From Leeuwenhoekiella blandensis MED217 (GTDB taxonomy: Bacteria; Bacteroidota; Bacteroidia; Flavobacteriales; Flavobacteriaceae): a stretch of 64,000 bases of DNA. The position numbers and the translations under genes were made by a program. Each line of letters opens with the position of its first letter. Positions within the stretch are counted from its first letter, which is position 1. The notes beneath the pieces were generated by a model, which was not told the DNA's origin, ran no database searches, and was given only the letters and a program-made list of their open reading frames with translations. Positions 9,024-18,917 of this stretch are shown here, piece by piece. The stretch lies in contig NZ_CH672395.1 of the NCBI RefSeq assembly GCF_000152985.1, forward strand, positions 1,959,687 through 2,023,686. Direction: 5' to 3'.

Positions 9024-9470
9024 TCACATCGTGATTAAGTCTAACAAAGCAAGCTTAGACTGTTCGTTCTTTTTATTTTCATAATTCGCCATCAGATCAA
9101 AGATCTTGGCAACTTGCGGCTTAAATTCAGCCTTAAAAGCAGTGCTTAAAGTGCCTTGTGTTTCCCATAAATCCAGAAATTGTTGGATGCTGCTTGCGTC
9201 GCTTTGCAAATACTGCCACATCTGTATGGTAATTTCATTCTTCGATTTAGCCTTTTCATAGCTTACCATCATATCAATTTTATTGATCAGTGCCTGAGCA
9301 GCGACTTTGTGTTGCTGGTATTCTTGATCTGAAACTTCAACCAGACTTAAGGCATTGGCTTTAGTCTCAAGGGTTTCAGTAAAACTGTATTGATCATAAA
9401 AAGAAGTGCCACAGCTCGATAGCAAAAAGCAGATGAGAAGGCTAGAACTTAATAATTTGAGTGTTTTCAT
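9024..9470 (-). CDS. Lipoprotein in eCIS operon, function unknown
   Basis: A 148-aa protein starting with a lipoprotein signal (LLICFLLSSCGTS, Cys20 lipid-attached). The rest is predicted to be helical, with no domain I recognise. It would sit in the inner or outer membrane facing the periplasm. It is placed between the tape-measure gene and the small helical protein gene with gaps of about 10 bases, so it is part of the eCIS transcript. A membrane-anchored lipoprotein is not a usual structural part of a cytoplasmically assembled eCIS; it might assist release (a spanin-like role) or protect the producer. Both are guesses. Confidence 0.78.
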   Translation of the reverse strand: MKTLKLLSSSLLICFLLSSCGTSFYDQYSFTETLETKANALSLVEVSDQEYQQHKVAAQALINKIDMMVSYEKAKSKNEITIQMWQYLQSDASSIQQFLDLWETQGTLSTAFKAEFKPQVAKIFDLMANYENKKNEQSKLALLDLITM

Positions 9471-9480
9471 AGCGTAGTAT

Positions 9481-11007
9481 TTACCAGGTTACATAAATCA
9501 TTTTTTTGAGCCAAGGGAGTTTTACCATAGACAGCCCCCAAGGCAATTGATCGAGTAGAATGTCTGCAGTTTGCCGCTCGATAAAGAGTTCGATTTTTTC
9601 ATCGGTTGTGACCCATTTTCCAGAGCGGGTTAAAAATTGTCCGCGCAGTCCCGATGCCGTTGTATTTTTTAAGGCACTCCAATAGTTGAGTACGGTTTGA
9701 ATGAGATTAAACGCTTCCTGTTTATGCTTTTCTAGCAAGACGCTTTCTTTTTTTATGGGGTACGAACTAGGAACACCACATAATTGTTTAGCGGCGCCAA
9801 GTTGCTGTTCACTTACATTTTCTTCACCTGTGGCAATAAAATGCAGTAATTGTACAACGAGATCATAATGTTCTTCAGCAATCTGTTTTTGCGGATTTAG
9901 TACACCTAATTCTTCAAATAAAATGGAGAGGAAGGGATGCAGCAAAATGAGACCGCAGTTGGGCAGAATCAAACCTTGAGATTCATCAGTTTCTACCGAA
10001 TTGTTCTCGATTGATTGTTGTTGTTCAATAGTATCATCAGAATCAAGTGTTGGTCTTTGATGCTGAAATTTTACAGGAGTAGATTTCAGTCTTTTTTCGA
10101 TCTCTTTTCTAGAGATATCGTTGCTTTTGTGGAAACTTATTTTTTCTGACGGCTGAAAAACCAAGGTCGCCTTTTCAAGATTTTGAAAAGAGGCTATTAA
10201 AACTGTTGGTGTAAAGCTTATATTAATTTTCAGGTTGAAAAAGTTAGAAAGACTCTGAAGCGTTTCAAGTGATAAACCGCTTTTTGATTTATAATGTTCA
10301 AAAAGCTTGATCAAGCGTCGTTCGCGTTCTAAAGCTGATAAGCGATCGTATTGAAACAGACTCGATCCTAATTCTTCAAATATGTTTTTTTCTTCAACTT
10401 TAGAGACTAAAGCGACCAAGCCATTGACTCTACTTTTCGGTATTTTTTTTAATTCGGCATAAGTACGCCAAACCGTCAACATAAATTTTGGATGCTCTGC
10501 AAATTGATATACTAATCGTTTTTGAGTTTCAGTTTTACTTAAACATTCGGTAAGTGAATGTGGCTGTGTTTCTTTTAAAAATAAAGTCAGTGCTACAAGA
10601 TTCAAAGTTTCTCTTTCAGCAAAAAACCAAGGATACCTTCCATTTTCTAAGAAATAAATAAAAGCCTTATAGTTTCGCTCTTTTTCATCTTTAAACTTTT
10701 GATTATTAATTGATAAATCATTTCTATTTAAACTTAAAGTTTCAGTGGTTTCAGCGTGTATTTTATTGGTGATTTCAGATAAATTAGATTCTTTTAAAAA
10801 GTCTTTTTCAAATGCGACAGCGACTTTATCTATAGTGTAAAACTCATCTGAAGTGCCTAATACGTCAAAAGCTTTACTTAAATGCGTACTGAGTTTTTCA
10901 GTTATGAATTGGCCTATGTTTCGCTTCAAGTGCAACGCTTCCTCCATCGAGTTGCAATCAACTTCTACAAATACTTTATTGATGATATGTGTGGGTTGTG
11001 TAGTCAT
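9481..11007 (-). CDS. Contractile injection system tape measure protein
   Basis: A 508-aa protein matching the CIS tape-measure family, which sets the length of the tube in eCIS particles. Recognisable features are the N-terminal segment HIINKVFVEVDCNSMEEA and the C-terminal block: LILLHPFLSILFEELG (about 317-332), NYWSALKNTTASGLRGQFL and LDQLPWGLSMVKLPWL near the end. The middle (80-300) is helical and poorly conserved, as expected for a ruler. It lies 3 bases after the stop of the 1732-aa gene. The C-terminal signature makes the assignment firm, although tape measures vary much in length. Confidence 0.9.
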   Translation of the reverse strand: MTTQPTHIINKVFVEVDCNSMEEALHLKRNIGQFITEKLSTHLSKAFDVLGTSDEFYTIDKVAVAFEKDFLKESNLSEITNKIHAETTETLSLNRNDLSINNQKFKDEKERNYKAFIYFLENGRYPWFFAERETLNLVALTLFLKETQPHSLTECLSKTETQKRLVYQFAEHPKFMLTVWRTYAELKKIPKSRVNGLVALVSKVEEKNIFEELGSSLFQYDRLSALERERRLIKLFEHYKSKSGLSLETLQSLSNFFNLKINISFTPTVLIASFQNLEKATLVFQPSEKISFHKSNDISRKEIEKRLKSTPVKFQHQRPTLDSDDTIEQQQSIENNSVETDESQGLILPNCGLILLHPFLSILFEELGVLNPQKQIAEEHYDLVVQLLHFIATGEENVSEQQLGAAKQLCGVPSSYPIKKESVLLEKHKQEAFNLIQTVLNYWSALKNTTASGLRGQFLTRSGKWVTTDEKIELFIERQTADILLDQLPWGLSMVKLPWLKKMIYVTW

Positions 11008-11010
11008 AGC

Positions 11011-14000
11011 TTAGCTTGTCCATCGCAGTAATTGATCAAAATGATTTTGATAGCGGTCTATTTTGAAATGAGCACTATACTCGCTAAGTAACGCGTACCA
11101 ATTTTCATACTTAATTCCCTCAAGTATGCTTATGGCGATATCAAACTGTGGATTAAATTGGTTCTCAATCAAGTTTAAAATTGAGAAGATCAAGTCATTA
11201 TCAAGAAACTGTTCGTCTCGGCAATAAATACTGAGATAAAATAATTCCTGCAGTTTGAGATATAGACTGAAATAGGGCTGGCGTTGTTCTGGTTTGTTAC
11301 GGAAGATTTGCTCAGCAAGCTCAGAAAAAATTAGTTCTAATTTTTCTTTTAAACCGGTATCATAATCACCTTTGAAGAAGTCTGGCTGACTGATTAAAGT
11401 ATCATAGATTTCTACGACTTTTTGACCGACACCTTTAACACTTTGATCATCAATTTGTTTCAGTGCAGTTACGATCCCTTCTTTATTGGTATTCAGTTTT
11501 TCTAGCACTTCATTTGTGCAAGTATCAGGTTCTGGATCAGGCTCGGGTGTTGGGTCTGGTTCTGGATCCGGACTATCTGTTTCTAAGGCCGGGATGGTCA
11601 CATCAATATAATTGGATTCTGTACTTCCGCAAGCCTCAGTATCTGCAATGACTTTAATTTTAAACTCTTGTGTTTGTTCTTCCTGTTGCATTTCAAAAAC
11701 AGGCTCAACAGTAGTTTGTATAAGTTCTTCATTAATAATCCAATTGAATTTGCTTGCATTAAAATCTGCATCTGTATTGAAATACATGATGCGATCGTAG
11801 AGATAATGTGTAAGGTTCAAATCTTGGGGCGCTTTGTGAACCGTAATATTAATTTTATCAATTCCTTTAAAAATGATTTCGTGATTCCCAATTTCAGCAT
11901 TGGCAGGAATAAAATACCAACGGTCTCCTTCGTTTTGGATGCCATTAATACCTACAGATTCCAATTCAATCGTACTGTCTTCTGGAGTTATATTAAAAAA
12001 GTGCGGCTCTTCATCATTAGAACAAAAGGGACTGCCGTTGAGTCTCACCGTTATTTCATCTGGTTGATCTGTTTCTAACGCTGGAACTATAACTTCTTCA
12101 TATTCAGATTCAAGTGTGCCGCAAGCTAAAGTTTTAACAACCACCTGTATTTTTAAGTGTTGCTCTCTTTCCTCTTGTGGAATTTCAAAAACAGGTTCTA
12201 CCGTAGTTGCAATGAGTTCTGTATCATTAAACCAACTGAATGCTTCCGCCGGGATAGCTTCATTGACTTGTAAGACCATTACATTATCCTTTAATTCAGC
12301 CTCAAAACTTATGGTTTCCGGAGCATTATACACTTCAATGGTAATGGGATCAATTTCAGCAAAATAAATAGTGTGGTTGCCGGGACCTGCTTCGGCGGGA
12401 ATAAAATACCAAGTATCATCTTCGTTGTATATCCCTTTTACGTCGTCATTTACAAGTTCAATTTCGCTTCCATCTGGAGTTATCGTAAACGGATGTTTAT
12501 CTTCATCATTTGCGCAAAATGGGGCATTCTCAATACTGACTCGTATTTCTTCCGGCGTATCGATAATAACTTCTAAGGTATATTCAATGGTCGTTGAATC
12601 ACACAAATCGTTAGATAGCGTGAGTGTAACCGGTATTTCATGAATAGCACTATCAATACTTTGAGGAATAGGAAGATTCACCGTTGGACGTTCGTTAGAA
12701 TAGGAGCTACCGTTTATGGTCCAATTAAAGCTAAACAAATCGGTATTGAAGTTATTCAGATTTTCGATAGTGAATTGAACGGGAGGTAACGTACTTCCCG
12801 GTAAGCCACTCACGCGCTCCGGATTTGTGGTTATGCGAGCTGCTGCTTTTTTAGTTGCTGTTAGATTCGCAGTGGTCAATTGGCCATTTACCGTAAACTG
12901 AATAGTTGTATCAAAGGCATTAAGCTGATAGGGTGTAATGATAAGTTCAGTTTCTGAAAAGCGAATACCTTCAATATTTTTATTGAGCAATGCTAAAATT
13001 CCATCAGCCGGACTTTTAGTAAAACCAATCTTAATTTCAGTTTCAGCATTGGTGTCTATGCATATCCTACTTTGGTCTAGAATAAGGCTGCTGCTCGTCG
13101 CTGCGTCGGGAATGATAAAGCCTATAGGCGCACAATCTGAACAACATAAGTAAGGCAGTGCAAAATCTGCAACAACAGTGTTTCTAGGTATTTCTTTATC
13201 GTTGGAATTGCTTAAAGCACCCGTGTAAACCATAACGAAGGTTCCGCCAATGGGAACACCGGCTTTATGCTCAAGACCCGGATGTTTTCTCGCAAAGTTT
13301 GAGAAAATAAGTTCGTCAAGAATTTCTTCTTTTTTGGTCTGAATTTCATTCAGAATAATCTCTAAAGAAGATGCGGCACAGCAGTTGGCTTCAAGTCGAT
13401 CTAGCATAAAGGTATAAAGCGTCTCATACCCAATATGTGTATATTCAGCTTTTGGATTGTAGAAGATCTCATTGATGATCGCGCGAGACTTTTTAGCATA
13501 AGTACACAAGTCCTGCATCGCTGCACTGAATTTTTCTTTAAGATCATCGCTTACATCATCCAGACTTTCTGGAATATAAGAACTTACGATCTGTAGCCGT
13601 GCGAGAATACCGTTAGGAATTGTAAAACCTACTTTCAACAGATTTTGCTGTTCAGGATCTATTTTGGGATAAAGTTCTTTTCGTTTAAGGTCTATGGCTT
13701 TTTCAATTTCAGTGGCGCTGCCGATAAATCCTTTATCAATAATACTGTTCATCACATAGCCAAGGTCTGTAGCTTCCTTTTTTAGATTCTCAGTAACGGT
13801 AGCATTCACCTTAGATTCTTTTACAAAGGGTGTGTAGGCCTTTACACCGGTGTTGAGTAAAACATTAAAGCTAGGTTCTGATTTCTTCTCAGTTTCCCTA
13901 ATGGATGCTTTCATTAGTTTCGGCTGACTACTCACGCGTTTAATAGTATCCTTAGTGTATATTTTAGCTTCATCTGTGTTGAGCACCTCAAGTTTCTCGC

Positions 14001-16209
14001 CCAAAACCAAAAACGGAGTTTGATATTCATTTAATACTTCTTCAATAGAAGCTCCTTTAGCGATGCTGTTTTGTGCTTTATCTAATAATGCAATTAAGGG
14101 TTCACGATCGCTTTTATCTCGTTCAGCTAACAAATCGGCATTGATATTAAGCTTTCCTAAAATTGATATTTGGTTATTGGAGAATAAAAAATCTTTTGGT
14201 TTTTTGATTTTATCCGGGTTAACCAAGACGTCTTTATCCAATAGATCGTCGCGATCAAATTGCTCAAAAGCATAATTGTGATTACCCAGATCATCAACAT
14301 TGAAACCACTAAAAAACGCTGTAATATCTTTATTAATACAGTTTTGTTCTTCGCGCCAGTTTTTTAAATCGGTATGCAGATAATTGAAATGACAATTGTA
14401 TTCATCAAGATCGATATCTTCAATTTCCTGATCAATATTGATCGCTTTTACGTCAAAATTGAGTCCGTACTTTTTCTTATACTGCTCTATTTCTTTTAAA
14501 GCTTCATCGTACGCCATACCGTGAATTCCTTCGATTCTTAAAAAATCAAAACTGCTTAGATCATATTTTAAAGGTTCCTGAAAGGCGCTATGATTTGATA
14601 AATACTTTTTATGATAACTCAACTGAAAAGCCTCATTAAAGCTCTGGGTAAGTTTAAAATTCCACTGAAATACCAAATCTTCTGAAGGTGTATAGTAAAA
14701 CGGAATAGCAAGCCCGTCTGAACTTGAAGAATAACTTTGGGAAGGCGTGATTTCTAAACTTACCGGAACATTGCCCTCAAATGCTTTTAAGAGTAAGAGC
14801 ATTTTGTGCAATAAAAATTCTGCTTTTTTAAGAGGAAGCCTGGCAGATGAACCAACTGAAGCAGGGTAGAAGCGATGTCTGTATTTTCTTAACCTTGATC
14901 TGTCGTTAGGTTTACCTAAGATTAAATGTTTCGGAAAAGCTTCAATATCAGGACAACATTCACTTTGAATTTCTAAAAGCAATTCGCGTAGTGCATTGTA
15001 AACCGAAACCAAATCTGAAACGTGATCATATCGGTATTGCACATCAGTCATTTCATCCTCTACAACAGCATCCAGTGCTTTAATACTGGAATCCAATAAT
15101 GATGAAGCATTTGTGAAATTTAAAAGTGCTCCAAAATTTTCAAGTATAGTGGTTAAAGCTTCTTGTAACTGCGGAATTACAACTCTTATTTTTTCTTCAT
15201 AAGTATTTGCGAGCGCAACATAAGATTTAGTGTTAACCGTCGTTTCAAATTGAGTTTTAACACTATTTGAAGTGAAGGAACCCATTCGGTCAAAATTTCG
15301 CTCTAAGGTTTTTGCTCCCAGCGTGAGCGCAGGCTTTTTAGAAAAGTTGAAACCGCTTGTATAGTTCCCTATAATTTCTTTTTGATATTTACCGGTTAGC
15401 TGAAGGTCTTTTCTCAACTTGGATACATCTAACAAATCCATAAAATCAACCTTTATTGCCGTTTCAACCTCTTTTGCACCGCTGTTGAGTAAAACACGAG
15501 GCATTTTAATAGGCGCAAGCTTTTTATAGCTATCGAGAATATCATATTTGCGATAGATACTATCATTGGATAGCATTTGTTTCATATCTTCTTCAGCAAC
15601 AAGTAAAACCCGTAATCGTTGAACTTGTTGTTCTCCTAAATTATCACAATTGGTTTCGGTACAAATGTCAGGAGTTTTAGGATAAGCTTCGAGGTAGAGC
15701 ATCACCACTTTATCAGTTAAATCGAGTGTGGTGAGCGAACTATCAGTAGGTTTAGAATTTCCTTCAGAAACCAACTCGTAAAGCGGGATAGTATTTGATG
15801 AGTCGCTATCAGAAGTCCCAGCTTTAAAGGCTTTGTATCTGGCAAAATTATCATCAAAATTTCTGAAATGTGTATAGCTTACGGCTTCTTTCGCAAGGCT
15901 TTTAAAGGTGCTTGTTGATTGCGTTTCACTATCTGTGGTATTCTCTTCCGTGTTAACCAATAATTTGACTAAATCACCATCGGTAGTGATACCGCAGCCC
16001 GGAGTTATGGTAATGGTTTTATTGGCAGTATTCAAGCTTACCTCAAAACCACAAGCAATTCCCACCCCGTTAAGAAATACACGGGTTAGGCGGTGTTGAT
16101 TTTCAAAGTATTCAAGAAATTCATTGAGTTGACCAGAGGTTAATACTTGGTCGTCTACAAATGTTCTATAATCTGGCGTTATTTGTTGAAGTAATGATCG
16201 CATAGCCAT
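11011..16209 (-). CDS. Large eCIS protein with tandem Ig-like repeats (candidate fibre or baseplate-shell component)
   Basis: A 1732-aa protein between the wedge genes and the tape measure. The N-terminus (1-90, with DDQVLTSGQLNEFLEYFENQ) resembles a conserved start seen in eCIS baseplate-associated proteins. Residues 90-1000 are mainly helical. A Cys-rich patch (CCSDCAPIG) precedes a PKD/Ig-like stretch (about 1045-1218). Two clear repeats of about 165 residues follow: EIRVSIENAPFC from about 1219 and EITVRLNGSPFC from about 1384, both with WYFIPA and VEPVFE elements. An acidic proline linker (DPEPDPTPEPDPEPD) around 1545-1565 joins a helical C-terminal domain. Its place in the operon is where other eCIS carry tail fibres, and Ig-like repeats are common in receptor-binding proteins. 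Alternatively it could build a shell round the baseplate. No signal peptide. Confidence 0.75.
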   Translation of the reverse strand: MAMRSLLQQITPDYRTFVDDQVLTSGQLNEFLEYFENQHRLTRVFLNGVGIACGFEVSLNTANKTITITPGCGITTDGDLVKLLVNTEENTTDSETQSTSTFKSLAKEAVSYTHFRNFDDNFARYKAFKAGTSDSDSSNTIPLYELVSEGNSKPTDSSLTTLDLTDKVVMLYLEAYPKTPDICTETNCDNLGEQQVQRLRVLLVAEEDMKQMLSNDSIYRKYDILDSYKKLAPIKMPRVLLNSGAKEVETAIKVDFMDLLDVSKLRKDLQLTGKYQKEIIGNYTSGFNFSKKPALTLGAKTLERNFDRMGSFTSNSVKTQFETTVNTKSYVALANTYEEKIRVVIPQLQEALTTILENFGALLNFTNASSLLDSSIKALDAVVEDEMTDVQYRYDHVSDLVSVYNALRELLLEIQSECCPDIEAFPKHLILGKPNDRSRLRKYRHRFYPASVGSSARLPLKKAEFLLHKMLLLLKAFEGNVPVSLEITPSQSYSSSSDGLAIPFYYTPSEDLVFQWNFKLTQSFNEAFQLSYHKKYLSNHSAFQEPLKYDLSSFDFLRIEGIHGMAYDEALKEIEQYKKKYGLNFDVKAINIDQEIEDIDLDEYNCHFNYLHTDLKNWREEQNCINKDITAFFSGFNVDDLGNHNYAFEQFDRDDLLDKDVLVNPDKIKKPKDFLFSNNQISILGKLNINADLLAERDKSDREPLIALLDKAQNSIAKGASIEEVLNEYQTPFLVLGEKLEVLNTDEAKIYTKDTIKRVSSQPKLMKASIRETEKKSEPSFNVLLNTGVKAYTPFVKESKVNATVTENLKKEATDLGYVMNSIIDKGFIGSATEIEKAIDLKRKELYPKIDPEQQNLLKVGFTIPNGILARLQIVSSYIPESLDDVSDDLKEKFSAAMQDLCTYAKKSRAIINEIFYNPKAEYTHIGYETLYTFMLDRLEANCCAASSLEIILNEIQTKKEEILDELIFSNFARKHPGLEHKAGVPIGGTFVMVYTGALSNSNDKEIPRNTVVADFALPYLCCSDCAPIGFIIPDAATSSSLILDQSRICIDTNAETEIKIGFTKSPADGILALLNKNIEGIRFSETELIITPYQLNAFDTTIQFTVNGQLTTANLTATKKAAARITTNPERVSGLPGSTLPPVQFTIENLNNFNTDLFSFNWTINGSSYSNERPTVNLPIPQSIDSAIHEIPVTLTLSNDLCDSTTIEYTLEVIIDTPEEIRVSIENAPFCANDEDKHPFTITPDGSEIELVNDDVKGIYNEDDTWYFIPAEAGPGNHTIYFAEIDPITIEVYNAPETISFEAELKDNVMVLQVNEAIPAEAFSWFNDTELIATTVEPVFEIPQEEREQHLKIQVVVKTLACGTLESEYEEVIVPALETDQPDEITVRLNGSPFCSNDEEPHFFNITPEDSTIELESVGINGIQNEGDRWYFIPANAEIGNHEIIFKGIDKINITVHKAPQDLNLTHYLYDRIMYFNTDADFNASKFNWIINEELIQTTVEPVFEMQQEEQTQEFKIKVIADTEACGSTESNYIDVTIPALETDSPDPEPDPTPEPDPEPDTCTNEVLEKLNTNKEGIVTALKQIDDQSVKGVGQKVVEIYDTLISQPDFFKGDYDTGLKEKLELIFSELAEQIFRNKPEQRQPYFSLYLKLQELFYLSIYCRDEQFLDNDLIFSILNLIENQFNPQFDIAISILEGIKYENWYALLSEYSAHFKIDRYQNHFDQLLRWTS

Positions 16210-16214
16210 AGGTT

Positions 16215-18917
16215 TTAAAGTTTGCCAAGGTGGGTACGTCCCAGAATGACTTTTTGATTTGTTTTTTGCTCGTCAGAATCAGACTCAGGGGGTGTACAAT
16301 CGTAAAGGCGGCCTTGATGATAAATAGTGTGCAGACTGCTTATGATTTTATTCAGTGATGTAAGGGCGGCTTCGTCCTGTTTTTGACCACCGTTGGTCTT
16401 AGAAAGGAGCCAGTTCTTGTAGGCGGCTTCAAGTAAAACCATCTCGTTTTCTTCCGGTGGGTTTCCATCGGGGTCGGTGTAGTTTTTAGGGTAACCGATC
16501 CAGCATATTTTCGGTAGTATATGCGCAGGTAATTCTCTACAGATTAAATCCTCGACATATCTTCTAAAATCAATATTGCCAAAACGTTCGGTCCAACCTG
16601 GCAGTACGATACTCACTCTAAAGCTATAGGGATCAAGAGGTTCACACGCTTCTTCTATTTGTTCTTTACAGATGGGTAAAAATGTATCTTCTGCAGCTGT
16701 ATTTTTGGTCACATCGGGTCGTAAAAGCATATGTTCTATTAAATACATCCCCTCATTACCACTAAAGGATTTGATCAGGTTAAGTACCGCTTTACTGGCT
16801 TTGAGTGCATTTGCTTTACTCTTATATTGGGCAATGCGCCGTGCGATGATATAATCTTCACTTTTAGTGTTGGTTACCGTTGGATTAACGAGAACGAAAT
16901 ACCATTTATCTGCATCCTCAGGATTCTTTTTCTTTATTTTTCTGAACTTATAATTGGCACTGTCTGTCGCATAGCGTTTGACCAGAATCAGCTCTTGATG
17001 TAAAGCTTCTAGCGTTTTATAATTTTTTGTTGCTGAAGATAAAATGGTTTTTGAACCGTCCTTGATGCGCCAGCGATACTCCAATTTATTATCGGAATCC
17101 TTTTCTTCGTAGATCTCGATATAATCTTCAGAAAGGTTTCTACGATCGATGTCTGTAATTCCAAGAAGGAGATACAAACGTTTTTGCAGTGCCGAAATAT
17201 TATCGGTATCCCATAAATTCGTTTCCGATTGTTGATACCAATTAAATGCAGCTGATCGCGAATAACTGGTTTCGGCGTACTCGCTCAAGAAACGTTCTTT
17301 TGTGGCCAGTACCGCATCATCAGCGAATTCTCCGTATATTTTTTGCATTAAGAAGGCATAATCACCAAAACTTTCTGCAAAACGCGCTAGTAAATGATCT
17401 AGAATTTCGTTTCGTTTTTTTTGATTACGATCATCAAAACCGGAGTAGAATAGTGCACTTAGTTGCTCCTCATCCTTATACTTTTCAGAATCTTTCAAGA
17501 GCTCTTGCAAGCCTTTGATGTCTGTAAGCGGTTGAGCGAAATAGTTTTGGGTCTTGGTTCCTTTTACCGCCAATACTTCGGAAACATGGCTTAAATGTTT
17601 GAAGTAATTCGCCAGGATTTGATCAAAAATGAGCAAATACGCTTTTAATTGTTTTGCTTTCGCTTTATCTTCCGCCGAAGCGTTGCTTTTTAATCCGTAT
17701 GGGCCAACCCCATAAACCTCGGGAAGATCGTTTTGTATGCTACTCGTTTCTGAAAGATCACTGTAATTGGCTTGAGGTATTTCTAGATGTTTACTCGCGT
17801 TACTTACTTTTAATAAATCCAGTTCTTCTGCTTCCTTCAGCTTTTCTTGAAAGGCTTCAACTTTTGCTTCATTTGGCACTATGGGAATAAAACCTTTAAA
17901 AAAGCTCCACGAACTCTTATCGCAAAGCGTTGGCTTCTTACCGCTATCAATACAAACAACCCAATTGTCAAGAGATGGTTTTTGATCGTTGCAAGCACCG
18001 ACGCTTATAGCTTTAATATTTTTGATGCCTTCAATAGCGTTGATGATGGCAATTAAATCACTTTGACGAACTTCTGTGCGCAATTGCGCATTTTCAACTT
18101 CCTCATCAGCCAGAAAACCGTTTTCCAGTAATGGACCATTAAAAATCTCCTGACTTTTATATCCTATTTCAAGGAGCTGTTTCAAGGTTTTAGGACGTAT
18201 ACTTGGAGAAAAATAGTCATCAATAGCTTTAAGAAGAAGCGCTTTCACTTGATTTTCATCAGCTTCAGTATTAAGCTCAATTTGCGCACAAACTTTAACC
18301 GGATGTTGAGTTACTTCGGTGATATGAATAAGATCTTCGCATAAGTTGCGATGCGCTTGATAGCGTTTCATCAGCTCAGGCCGCAGGCTGTTTATGCTGC
18401 GTGTTCCATCTAGATCAACAACGAGATCGTAAAGTCCGTTAAGTGATTTTACCTGTTCATCTTCAGCTTTCAGATGCGCATACGCAGAATTCTTTAGAAA
18501 GGAACGATAACTCAGTTTAGCATCTTTAGTATTGATATAAAGCTTTTTGTCATGCTTTAATAACCAGGCATTGCGCACGCCCGGAACGTCAATAAACAAT
18601 TTACGGTAATCGAGATGCGTGACCGGTGAACATCCCAAAATAGCTGAAGCTTCATGAAATTGCTTAACTCCATTTTCTTCCTCTTTAGCAAGCAGCGCTT
18701 CTACCGGTAAACTCATACGTTGCCCGAGATCTGTAATGGCATAACACAAAGCCTCAAGTAGTGTAATTCCCGGGTCGTGGGTGTTATAATCTGTCCATAA
18801 TTTGCTTCCTAAAGCTTCGATATAAGCAATGCCGCTTTTCCGTAGAAAATCAAAATCAAGATCATCGCGTGATGCGGTATCTTTCTTTATCGATATTGGT
18901 TTTTGAAGCGTTAGCAT
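16215..18917 (-). CDS. eCIS baseplate wedge protein (Afp12-like)
   Basis: A 900-aa protein whose N-terminus (residues 20-75: SRDDLDFDFLRKSGIAYIE, then WTDYNTHDPGITLLEALCYA) carries the DPGITLLEAL motif typical of baseplate wedge proteins encoded next to the J/gp6-like gene in eCIS. The C-terminal part has FRVSIVLPGWTERF and LPAHILPKICWIG elements that recur in this family. It would pair with the J-like protein to form the wedge that triggers sheath contraction. Its start overlaps the 3' end of the J-like gene by 7 bases, which fits equal translation of the two. Confidence 0.88.
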   Translation of the reverse strand: MLTLQKPISIKKDTASRDDLDFDFLRKSGIAYIEALGSKLWTDYNTHDPGITLLEALCYAITDLGQRMSLPVEALLAKEEENGVKQFHEASAILGCSPVTHLDYRKLFIDVPGVRNAWLLKHDKKLYINTKDAKLSYRSFLKNSAYAHLKAEDEQVKSLNGLYDLVVDLDGTRSINSLRPELMKRYQAHRNLCEDLIHITEVTQHPVKVCAQIELNTEADENQVKALLLKAIDDYFSPSIRPKTLKQLLEIGYKSQEIFNGPLLENGFLADEEVENAQLRTEVRQSDLIAIINAIEGIKNIKAISVGACNDQKPSLDNWVVCIDSGKKPTLCDKSSWSFFKGFIPIVPNEAKVEAFQEKLKEAEELDLLKVSNASKHLEIPQANYSDLSETSSIQNDLPEVYGVGPYGLKSNASAEDKAKAKQLKAYLLIFDQILANYFKHLSHVSEVLAVKGTKTQNYFAQPLTDIKGLQELLKDSEKYKDEEQLSALFYSGFDDRNQKKRNEILDHLLARFAESFGDYAFLMQKIYGEFADDAVLATKERFLSEYAETSYSRSAAFNWYQQSETNLWDTDNISALQKRLYLLLGITDIDRRNLSEDYIEIYEEKDSDNKLEYRWRIKDGSKTILSSATKNYKTLEALHQELILVKRYATDSANYKFRKIKKKNPEDADKWYFVLVNPTVTNTKSEDYIIARRIAQYKSKANALKASKAVLNLIKSFSGNEGMYLIEHMLLRPDVTKNTAAEDTFLPICKEQIEEACEPLDPYSFRVSIVLPGWTERFGNIDFRRYVEDLICRELPAHILPKICWIGYPKNYTDPDGNPPEENEMVLLEAAYKNWLLSKTNGGQKQDEAALTSLNKIISSLHTIYHQGRLYDCTPPESDSDEQKTNQKVILGRTHLGKL

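Noticed and set aside
11463-13153. Plus-strand open frames opposite the 1732-aa gene
   Set aside because: Antisense shadows of a long gene; no domain or independent support.
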